Origin: Flavobacterium album
GTDB taxonomy: Bacteria > Bacteroidota > Bacteroidia > Flavobacteriales > Flavobacteriaceae
DNA length: 64,000 bases
NCBI RefSeq assembly: GCF_003096035.1
Contig: NZ_CP029186.1
Coordinates: 2,710,001-2,774,000, forward strand
Direction of reading: 5' to 3'
Under the pieces are notes generated by a model, which had not been told where the DNA came from, searched no databases, and worked only from the letters and a program-made list of their open reading frames with translations. Below, in pieces: positions 34,604-41,785 of this stretch (positions within the stretch are counted from its first letter, which is position 1; each line of letters begins with the position of its first letter). The translations under genes and the position numbers were made by a program.

Positions 34604-35992
34604 ATGGTTAAACAAACCACAATCAAGAGCGAAATATCGTTAAAAGGTGTCGGCCTGCATACCGGTAAGGAAGTTACAATGACCTTTAAGCCCGCACCGG
34701 TAAATAACGGATATACTTTTGTTAGGGTAGATTTGGAAGGCCAGCCCGTTGTAGAGGCTGATGCCAATTATGTTGTAAATACCCAAAGAGGGACAAATCT
34801 TGAAAAGAAAGGCGTTAAGATACAAACATCAGAGCACGTGCTCGCCGCATTTGTTGGGTGCGATGTAGATAATGTTATAATAGAGCTGGACGCTTCCGAA
34901 CCTCCTATTATGGATGGATCGTCTAAGTTTTTTGTGGAAGCCATAGAAAAAGTAGGCGTGGAGGAACAGGATGCCGAACGCCATGTATATGTGGTAAAGG
35001 AAGTAATATCGTATACGGATGAAACTACCGGAAGCGAGATCATTGTAATGCCTTCAGACGAATACCAGGTTACCGCGATGGTAGATTTTGGCACCAAAGT
35101 ACTTGGTACACAAAACGCCACGCTTAAAAATATAAGTGATTTTAAAACCGAGATTGCCGATTCGCGCACCTTCAGCTTCCTTCATGAGCTGGAAGCATTG
35201 CTGCAGAACGGACTCATAAAAGGAGGCGACCTTAACAATGCTATCGTTTATGTAGATAAGGAAATATCACCCGAGACAATGGAAAGCCTTAAGGTTGCTT
35301 TTGGGAAAGAAAGCATTGCAGTGAAGCCTAACGGGATACTGGACAACCTTACGCTGCATTACCCGAACGAGGCGGCACGCCACAAGCTGCTTGATGTAGT
35401 AGGCGACCTTGCGCTTATCGGTACACGTATCCGCGGTAAGGTAATTGCCAACAAGCCGGGGCATTTCGTGAACACGCAGTTTGCCAAGAAAATGTCGAAG
35501 ATAATCAAGATTGAACAGCGCAACCAGGTGCCGGTTTATGACCTTCACAAAGAGCCTTTCATGGATGTGAACAAGATCATGAGCATGCTGCCGCACCGTC
35601 CGCCGTTCCTGTTGGTAGATAAGATCCTGGAAATGAGCGACAGCCATGTGGTAGGACTTAAGAACGTAACGATGAATGAAAGCTTCTTCGTGGGCCACTT
35701 TCCGGGTGCGCCGGTTATGCCGGGCGTGCTGATTATAGAAGCAATGGCGCAGACAGGCGGTATCCTTATCCTGAGCTCTGTGCCGGATCCGGAAAACTAC
35801 CTGACCTACTTCATGAAGATAGATAATGTAAAGTTCAAGCATAAAGTACTTCCGGGAGATACCCTTGTATTCAAATGCGACCTTATTTCTCCTATACGCA
35901 GGGGGATATGCCACATGCAGGCAAATGCTTATGCCAACGGCAAACTTGTTGCCGAAGCAGAACTAATGGCACAAATTGCCAAAAACAGCTAA
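34604..35992 (+). CDS. lpxC: Bifunctional LpxC deacetylase / FabZ dehydratase
   Basis: The 462-residue fusion carries LpxC (about residues 1-300) and FabZ (about 318-462). LpxC is the zinc-dependent deacetylase that commits the cell to lipid A; TSEHVLAA (with His78 as zinc ligand) and the HKLLDVVGDLAL region are present. FabZ dehydrates beta-hydroxyacyl-ACP; its LPHRPPFLLVDKI and GHFPGAPVMPG motifs are intact. The fusion is usual in Bacteroidota and joins two enzymes that compete for the same hydroxyacyl-ACP pool. It lies 15 bases after lpxD and 11 before lpxA. Confidence 0.96.
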   Translation: MVKQTTIKSEISLKGVGLHTGKEVTMTFKPAPVNNGYTFVRVDLEGQPVVEADANYVVNTQRGTNLEKKGVKIQTSEHVLAAFVGCDVDNVIIELDASEPPIMDGSSKFFVEAIEKVGVEEQDAERHVYVVKEVISYTDETTGSEIIVMPSDEYQVTAMVDFGTKVLGTQNATLKNISDFKTEIADSRTFSFLHELEALLQNGLIKGGDLNNAIVYVDKEISPETMESLKVAFGKESIAVKPNGILDNLTLHYPNEAARHKLLDVVGDLALIGTRIRGKVIANKPGHFVNTQFAKKMSKIIKIEQRNQVPVYDLHKEPFMDVNKIMSMLPHRPPFLLVDKILEMSDSHVVGLKNVTMNESFFVGHFPGAPVMPGVLIIEAMAQTGGILILSSVPDPENYLTYFMKIDNVKFKHKVLPGDTLVFKCDLISPIRRGICHMQANAYANGKLVAEAELMAQIAKNS

Positions 35993-36003
35993 AACAAAAG
36001 TAA

Positions 36004-36786
36004 ATGAACCAACCGCTAGCATACGTACATCCGGGCGCCAAGATAGCCAAGAATGTGGTAATAGAGCCTTTCACTACCATCCATAATAATGTAGAGATAG
36101 GCGAGGGAACCTGGATAGGGTCTAACGTTACCATTATGGAAGGAGCCAGGATAGGTAAAAACTGTAATATATTTCCGGGTGCCGTAATATCTGCCGTGCC
36201 GCAGGATCTTAAATTTGGGGGTGAAGAATCGCTTGCGATAATAGGAGATAACTGCACTATACGTGAGTGTGTTACCATTAACAGGGGAACTATTGCATCC
36301 GGCCAGACAAGGCTGGGCAATAACTGTTTGGTGATGGCTACCGCACATATTGCACACGACTGCCATATTGGCGATAATGCCATAATTGTAAATGGTGTGG
36401 CCTTGGCCGGTCACGTAACGGTGGGCAATTTTGCCATTATCGGAGGTCTTGCTGCCGTGCACCAGTTTATAAGCATTGGCGACCATGCTATGATTTCAGG
36501 CGGATCGCTGGTGCGTAAAGATGTGCCACCTTATACCAAGGCTGCAAAAGAGCCGCTTTCGTATGTGGGCATCAACTCTGTAGGGTTGAGGCGCAGGGGT
36601 TTTACACCGGAAAAGATCAGGGAGATACAGGATATTTACAGGATATTGTACCAGAAAAATTATAATACCACGCAGGCTCTTAGTATAATAGAGGCTGAAA
36701 TGGAGGCAACCCCGGAGCGCGACGAGATCATTCTGTTCATCAGGAATTCATCTCGCGGCGTAATGAAGGGATATACCGGGTTTTAA
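36004..36786 (+). CDS. lpxA: UDP-N-acetylglucosamine acyltransferase LpxA
   Basis: The 260-residue protein performs the first step of lipid A synthesis, O-acylation of UDP-GlcNAc. Residues ~1-185 are hexapeptide repeats forming a left-handed beta-helix. The catalytic histidine lies in the AHIAHDCHIG segment. The C-terminal ~75 residues are helical with the typical GLRRRGF motif. The length matches E. coli LpxA (262). It follows lpxC-fabZ by 11 bases and precedes efp by 73 bases. Confidence 0.96.
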   Translation: MNQPLAYVHPGAKIAKNVVIEPFTTIHNNVEIGEGTWIGSNVTIMEGARIGKNCNIFPGAVISAVPQDLKFGGEESLAIIGDNCTIRECVTINRGTIASGQTRLGNNCLVMATAHIAHDCHIGDNAIIVNGVALAGHVTVGNFAIIGGLAAVHQFISIGDHAMISGGSLVRKDVPPYTKAAKEPLSYVGINSVGLRRRGFTPEKIREIQDIYRILYQKNYNTTQALSIIEAEMEATPERDEIILFIRNSSRGVMKGYTGF

Positions 36787-36859
36787 TTATTTTAGGTTGA
36801 AATAATTATATTGGTAACCAGGCAATAATAAATAGAAAACAAACAATAAAAAATTTAAA

Positions 36860-37426
36860 ATGGCAAGTACATCAGATATCAGGAACGGCTTATGCATCAA
36901 GTTCAATAACGATATATACAAGATAATCGAATTCCTTCACGTGAAACCGGGTAAAGGCCCTGCTTTCGTAAGGACAAAGCTAAAAAGCCTTACTAACGGT
37001 AAAGTGCTTGACAACACTTTTTCTGCAGGACACAAGATCGAGGATGTAAGGGTAGAAACACACAAGTTCCAGTTCCTTTACCCTGAAGGCGACCAGTACC
37101 ATTTCATGCATGCCGAAACGTATGAGCAGATATCCCTTAACAAGAACATCCTTGACGCTCCGGACCTTTTGAAAGAAGGCGAGAATGTAATGGTGATCTG
37201 GAATACGGAAACGGATGCGCCGCTATCGGTAGACATGCCTGCTTCAGTTGTTCTTGAAGTGACTTATGCAGAACCGGGCGTGAAAGGCAACACTGCCACG
37301 AACGCTACCAAACCTGCCACTGTAGAAACAGGCGCAGCGGTAAACGTGCCGCTTTTCATCAATGAAGGCGACAAGATCAAGATTGATACCGCAACCGGCC
37401 AGTACATGGAACGCGTAAAAGAGTAA
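36860..37426 (+). CDS. efp: Elongation factor P
   Basis: The 188-residue protein has the three beta-barrel domains of EF-P and rescues ribosomes stalled at polyproline. The tip loop reads KPGKGPAFVRTK, with Lys32 at the position that is modified in E. coli. Whether it is modified here cannot be seen. It sits between lpxA and a porin gene and is probably part of the same transcript. Confidence 0.97.
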   Translation: MASTSDIRNGLCIKFNNDIYKIIEFLHVKPGKGPAFVRTKLKSLTNGKVLDNTFSAGHKIEDVRVETHKFQFLYPEGDQYHFMHAETYEQISLNKNILDAPDLLKEGENVMVIWNTETDAPLSVDMPASVVLEVTYAEPGVKGNTATNATKPATVETGAAVNVPLFINEGDKIKIDTATGQYMERVKE

Positions 37427-37432
37427 GCGCGG

Positions 37433-38770
37433 GTGAAACGGCTTGTTACCCTTGCATTATGTCTCTCAGCACTTGGTTTAAAAGCGCAGGTTAAAGACAG
37501 TATTAACGAAAGTTCTCCGGAGAAAACGGAGAACTTTACTTTTCATGCGCAAACAACCACTATTTTTCAATACAAGCCGGGGTTTTCGGCAGATTATACC
37601 GGGCAGAACAGTTTCCATACCGAAGAAGAACGGGCAAGTTCCGTCACTTCTACACTTTTTGCGGGAGCAAGGCTCTGGAGGGGTGCATCAGTATATATTA
37701 ATCCCGAAATGGCCGGAGGTTCAGGACTTAGTAAAGTACTGGGCATAGGCGATGCCACAAACGGAGAGACATTTAGGGTAGGCAGTGCAAACCCTAAGAT
37801 CTACCTTGCGCGGCTATACATCACACAAGTGTTCAGCCTTGGTGGCGACTATAAATTTGCCCATTGGCAGGAAAGCGGACAAAACCAGCTGGCAGGCAAG
37901 ATAGAACCAAATTACATAGCCGTAACAGCAGGTAAGATATGCCTTTCGGATTATTTTGATAACAACAGCTATAGCCATGACCCGCGTTCACAGTTCATGA
38001 ACTGGGGGCTTATGAGCAATGGCGCTTGGGATTACCCGGCCAATACACGTGGCTATGTGCCGAGTGTTGTAGTTGAATATGTAACGCTGGAAAATGAGTT
38101 GCGTTTCGGTTTATCGCTCATGCCTTTGGAAGCCAATGGCCTGAAGATGAACTGGAACATATCACGTTCAAATTCAGCTACATTAGAATATACCCGGAAT
38201 TATAATTTTTCCGGACGAAAAGGCGCTATTCGCGTTTTAGGATTTTTAACCAGCGGCCGTATGGGAGATTATCGCGAAAGCATAACGGTTAACCCGCAAT
38301 CGCCGGTAATAGAGGCAGTACAGCAGTACGGCAACAAAAAATACGGTTTTGGTATCAACGCCGAACAGGAGCTCAGCGATAACCTGGGTGCCTTTTTCCG
38401 CGCAAGCTGGAATGATGGGCATACGCAAACCTGGGCTTTCACCGAAATAGACCGCAGCGTAAGCCTTGGCCTGAGCGCTAAAGGAAGCTGGTGGGGCCGC
38501 AATAACGATACCGCCGGACTTGCCACGGTGCTTTCCGGAATTTCCGGGCCGCACAAAGATTATCTTGCGGCAGGAGGTTACGGTTTCATGCTGGGTGATG
38601 GCAGGCTGTCCTTTGCGGCGGAAAGCGCAACGGAATTTTATTATGCGGCCGAATTAAATAATAATCTGTATATTACATGCGGTTACCAGTTGCTGCTAAA
38701 TCCGGGCTATAACCGGGACAGGAGCGGGCCGGTAAACGTTTTTTCACTCCGGCTGCATGCCGAAATATAA
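37433..38770 (+). CDS. Carbohydrate porin (OprB-like outer-membrane barrel)
   Basis: The 445-residue protein has a signal peptide (about 1-18, ending LKAQ) and a large beta-barrel with aromatic-rich alternating strands. Regions such as LYITQVFSLGG and GMKMNWN-type strands resemble OprB-family carbohydrate-selective porins. The only fitting start is GTG at 37433, seven bases after the efp stop; no in-frame ATG precedes the signal peptide. Family members conduct sugars across the outer membrane, but substrate is unknown here. It interrupts an otherwise envelope-lipid and translation gene cluster. Confidence 0.8.
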   Translation: MKRLVTLALCLSALGLKAQVKDSINESSPEKTENFTFHAQTTTIFQYKPGFSADYTGQNSFHTEEERASSVTSTLFAGARLWRGASVYINPEMAGGSGLSKVLGIGDATNGETFRVGSANPKIYLARLYITQVFSLGGDYKFAHWQESGQNQLAGKIEPNYIAVTAGKICLSDYFDNNSYSHDPRSQFMNWGLMSNGAWDYPANTRGYVPSVVVEYVTLENELRFGLSLMPLEANGLKMNWNISRSNSATLEYTRNYNFSGRKGAIRVLGFLTSGRMGDYRESITVNPQSPVIEAVQQYGNKKYGFGINAEQELSDNLGAFFRASWNDGHTQTWAFTEIDRSVSLGLSAKGSWWGRNNDTAGLATVLSGISGPHKDYLAAGGYGFMLGDGRLSFAAESATEFYYAAELNNNLYITCGYQLLLNPGYNRDRSGPVNVFSLRLHAEI

Positions 38771-38783
38771 CTTTTTTTGAAAT

Positions 38784-39714
38784 ATGAAATTTCCAAAAGT
38801 ACATACCCTTAAAGATATCGCGGCTATAATAGATAGCACGTATGTGGGCGATGATAATTTCCCGGTACACGGCATGAACGAAATACATGTTGTTACACCG
38901 GGTGATATTGTGTTCGTAGACCATCCCAAATACTACGACAAAGCATTGCAGTCGGCTGCTACAATCGTGCTTATCAATAAGGAAGTAGACTGTCCGGAAG
39001 GAAAAGCATTGCTCATATCAGACGATCCGTTCAGGGACTTCAACAAGCTTACAAGGCATTTCAGGCCGTTCGTATCCTCTGCCGCTTCTGTTTCGCCATC
39101 TGCAGAAATAGGAGAGGGGACCGTGATACAACCGAATACCTTTGTTGGCAATAATGTAACGATTGGGAAGAACTGCCTTATCCATTCGAACGTTGCCATT
39201 TATGACAATACCATCATTGGCGATAATTGTATCATTCATGCGGGCACTGTACTTGGCGCAGATGCGTTTTATTATAAAAAACGCCCCGAAGGCTACGATC
39301 AGCTGTTGTCAGGCGGCAGGGTAGTGATAGGCAACGATGTGGGTATTGGTGCCTTGTGTACCATTGACAAAGGCGTTACAGGTGATACTACGATCGGCGA
39401 TGGCAGCAAGATCGACAACCAGGTGCACCTTGGGCATGATACGGTTGTTGGCAAAAAAATGCCTTATTGCGGCGCAAACAGGCATTGCAGGCTGTGTAGT
39501 GATAGAAGACGAAGTGACCATCTGGGGCCAGGTAGGCAGTACCAGCGGTATAACCATTGGGAAAGGTGCAGTTATACATGCACAAACTGGAATCAGCAAA
39601 TCGCTGGAAGGCGGAAAAGTATACTGGGGTACACCTGCACAGGAAGCCAGGGAAACTATGAGGCAAATGGCCAATGTGAAGCGCATACCGGAACTATTTG
39701 AAAAACTGAAATAA
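38784..39714 (+). pseudogene. Second LpxD-like acyltransferase, frameshifted at an A7 tract
   Basis: The frame from 38784 encodes an LpxD-like N-terminal domain and hexapeptide repeats up to GHDTVVGKK, then loses similarity. The +1 frame resumes exactly there with CLIAAQTGIAGCVVIEDEVT and ends at 39714 with the family's C-terminus. The switch is at seven A residues (39453-39459, GGCAAAAAAATGCC). Six A residues would give one continuous ~309-residue protein. The catalytic-type LGHD segment lies before the break. It is either an assembly or sequencing homopolymer error, a real mutation, or a slippage site. Such second LpxD homologues are common next to sucD in Flavobacteriaceae; their substrate is uncertain. 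Confidence 0.85.
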
Positions 39715-39715
39715 T

Positions 39716-40078
39716 ATGACCGCAAAAGAAGTTGTAACGGAATACTACCTGTCCGGCGCTTCGAGGACAGCAGCAGGCGTAAAGCGTTACCTGCATGAAG
39801 ATCTTATGCTGAAATGGCACAGTTCTAAAGGCTACCTGCAGCTTGAAAAAAACGATGTACTTACGCTGGTGGCCGAACTTGAAAAATCGTATTGTGCCTC
39901 AAGGCTGGAAATAAGCCATATCTTAGCCGAAGGCGACACGGTATCGGTACGCTATACGCATTATGTCAATGCTTTTGAGAACCCGCACGAAGAGATGATC
40001 CTTGCCCATTTTGTGGTGATATGGGAAGTGAAGGACGACTTGCTTCACACAGGCTACCTTATGAGCCAGTTGGGTTAA
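39716..40078 (+). CDS. NTF2-like / SnoaL-fold protein
   Basis: The 120-residue protein has the cone-shaped NTF2-like fold signature: a helix start (MTAKEVVTEYY), LHEDLMLKWHSSKGYLQL, and the strands DTVSVRYTHYV and MILAHFVVIWEVKDDLL. It starts one base after the stop of the frameshifted lpxD homologue and ends 113 bases before sucD. Such proteins may be ketosteroid-isomerase-type enzymes or ligand-binding proteins. No catalytic assignment is possible. The one-base gap suggests coupling to the upstream acyltransferase. Confidence 0.75.
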   Translation: MTAKEVVTEYYLSGASRTAAGVKRYLHEDLMLKWHSSKGYLQLEKNDVLTLVAELEKSYCASRLEISHILAEGDTVSVRYTHYVNAFENPHEEMILAHFVVIWEVKDDLLHTGYLMSQLG

Positions 40079-40149
40079 TTTTACGCAAAAACTATAAAAT
40101 TATCCTTATAAAATTTACCGGAATTCCCGATTATATTTTATAAAAACCC

Positions 40150-40157
40150 TATTTTTG
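40150..40157 (+). promoter_or_regulatory. -7 box of the sucD promoter
   Basis: TATTTTTG at 40150-40157 matches TAnnTTTG; transcription would begin near 40163 with a leader of ~30 bases before the sucD ATG. A good -33 box is not visible. Confidence 0.5.
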
Positions 40158-40191
40158 CATCACGATTTAAAAATAATTTAAAAAATATATC

Positions 40192-41064
40192 ATGAGTGTT
40201 CTGGTTAATAAAGATTCCAAGATAATTGTTCAGGGATTTACAGGAAGCGAAGGTACTTTCCACGCTACCCAAATGATAGAATATGGTACTAATGTAGTTG
40301 GCGGTGTAACGCCGGGCAAAGGCGGTACTACGCACCTTGACCGCCCTGTATTCAACACTGTAAGAGATGCAGTAGAGATAGCAGGTGCCGATACTACCAT
40401 CATATTCGTTCCGCCGGCCTTTGCCGCTGACGCAATTATGGAAGCTGCCGAAGCAGGCATCAAAGTGATCATCACGATCACTGAAGGTATTCCTGTTGCG
40501 GACATGATCAAGGCTTATGACTACATACAGGATAAAGACTGCCGCCTGATAGGCCCTAACTGTCCGGGTGTTATCACTCCGGGAGAAGCTAAGGTAGGTA
40601 TCATGCCGGGCTTCGTTTTCAAAAAAGGTAAAGTAGGTATCGTATCAAAATCAGGTACGCTTACGTATGAAGCTGCTGACCAGGTTGTAAAACAAGGCCT
40701 TGGCATCACGACAGCTATCGGTATCGGTGGCGACCCTATCATCGGGACAACGACAAAAGAAGCTGTTGAGCTTTTAATGAACGACCCTGAGACAGAAGCC
40801 ATCATCATGATTGGTGAGATTGGTGGCCAGCTTGAGGCTGACGCTGCTAAATGGGTTAAAGCTGACGGTAACCGCAAGCCTGTTATTGGCTTCATTGCCG
40901 GTGAGACTGCCCCTAAAGGCCGCACTATGGGCCACGCGGGCGCTATCGTTGGCGGCGCTGATGATACTGCTGAAGCGAAAAAACGCATCATGAGAGAGAA
41001 CGGCATCCACGTGGTGGATTCTCCTGCTGAAATAGGCAAAAAAGTGAAAGAAGTATTGGGATAA
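40192..41064 (+). CDS. sucD: Succinate-CoA ligase subunit alpha
   Basis: The 290-residue protein is the alpha subunit of succinyl-CoA synthetase in the TCA cycle. It has the CoA-binding N-terminal Rossmann domain ([13 protein letters not shown]), the GPNCPGV segment, and the phosphorylated histidine at residue 248 in GHAGAIVGG. The beta subunit, sucC, is not in this window. Codon use is strongly biased, which implies high expression. It has its own -7 box and a terminator. Confidence 0.98.
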   Translation: MSVLVNKDSKIIVQGFTGSEGTFHATQMIEYGTNVVGGVTPGKGGTTHLDRPVFNTVRDAVEIAGADTTIIFVPPAFAADAIMEAAEAGIKVIITITEGIPVADMIKAYDYIQDKDCRLIGPNCPGVITPGEAKVGIMPGFVFKKGKVGIVSKSGTLTYEAADQVVKQGLGITTAIGIGGDPIIGTTTKEAVELLMNDPETEAIIMIGEIGGQLEADAAKWVKADGNRKPVIGFIAGETAPKGRTMGHAGAIVGGADDTAEAKKRIMRENGIHVVDSPAEIGKKVKEVLG

Positions 41065-41084
41065 TTTATCCCATTAGATATATT

Positions 41085-41112
41085 AAAGGCTGTCCGAGAG
41101 GATGGCCTTTTT
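41085..41112 (+). terminator. Terminator after sucD
   Basis: AAAGGCTGTCC (41085-41095) pairs with GGATGGCCTTT (41100-41110) over loop GAGA with a small internal mismatch, followed by T residues. Confidence 0.75.
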
Positions 41113-41138
41113 GTTTTAAGCACTGTAACCATTTTTAT

Positions 41139-41170
41139 ATTGCAGAAGTTACCATTTTTTGGTACTTTTG
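41139..41170 (+). promoter_or_regulatory. Promoter of the parDE-like toxin-antitoxin pair
   Basis: ATTG (41139-41142), 20 bases, then TACTTTTG (41163-41170) fit the Bacteroidota promoter pattern. The ATG of the antitoxin is 17 bases downstream. A repeated ACCATTTTT motif lies upstream (41128-41136 and 41151-41159) and could be an operator. Confidence 0.6.
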
Positions 41171-41186
41171 AAACAAAGATATTGTC

Positions 41187-41429
41187 ATGGGTAAAAACAC
41201 ATCCATATCATTAGGAAACCATTTTGAAGATTTCATTGAGAGTTCAATAAACACCGGAAGATTCAATAACGCAAGTGAAGTTGTTCGTGCGGGTTTAAGA
41301 TTATTGGAAGACGAAGAAAATAAAGTAATCGCCCTAAGGAAAGCCATTCAGGAAGGCATTGATAGCGGCATCGCCGAAGATTTTGAGCCTAAAGCATTTT
41401 TAGCATCTTTAAAGGCACGGAAAGAATAA
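41187..41429 (+). CDS. ParD-like type II antitoxin
   Basis: The 80-residue protein matches the ParD/CC2985 antitoxin family. It has a ribbon-helix-helix N-terminus (MGKNTSISLGNHFEDFIESS) and the signature RFNNASEVVRAGLRLLE. The acidic C-terminal half should wrap the toxin. It ends with TAATG, so the toxin ATG overlaps its stop by one base. Antitoxins of this class bind their own promoter, probably the region at 41128-41186. The pair lies between sucD and the ligD-ku operon. Confidence 0.9.
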   Translation: MGKNTSISLGNHFEDFIESSINTGRFNNASEVVRAGLRLLEDEENKVIALRKAIQEGIDSGIAEDFEPKAFLASLKARKE

Positions 41430-41722
41430 TGGCAAAATTCCATTTTTCTAAAAAGGCGCTCGATGATCTTACATCAATTTGGGATTACACTGTCAGAGAA
41501 TGGTCAGAAAGCCAGGCTGAAAAGTATTATCACCTGATATTGGCTTCATGTGCCGATTTAGCGGAGAATCCACAGCTCGGTAAATCGTATGATGTCCTTG
41601 CAATGAATATTCTTGGTTACAAATGTAGCCAGCATATAATATTTTTCCATCAGATATCTAAAAAAGAAATCGTAGTAGAAAGGATACTGCACGGAATGAT
41701 GGATTTGAAGAACCATCTTTAG
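41429..41722 (+). CDS. ParE-like type II toxin
   Basis: The 97-residue protein is a RelE/ParE superfamily toxin. It contains FSKKALDDLTSIWDYT, a WSESQAEKYY segment, and a C-terminal strand pair (HIIFFHQ, IVVERILH) ending with HGMMDL. ParE members poison DNA gyrase; RelE members cleave mRNA. The ParD partner favours ParE. All conserved segments are present and the frame is intact, so the pair looks functional. It converges on ligD with 63 bases between, where I see no clear terminator. Confidence 0.88.
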   Translation: MAKFHFSKKALDDLTSIWDYTVREWSESQAEKYYHLILASCADLAENPQLGKSYDVLAMNILGYKCSQHIIFFHQISKKEIVVERILHGMMDLKNHL

Positions 41723-41785
41723 AGAAATTTTTACCATGCGGCTTAGGAAGCTATACATTAAGACAGCTTTTTGCGCATGACTGTA

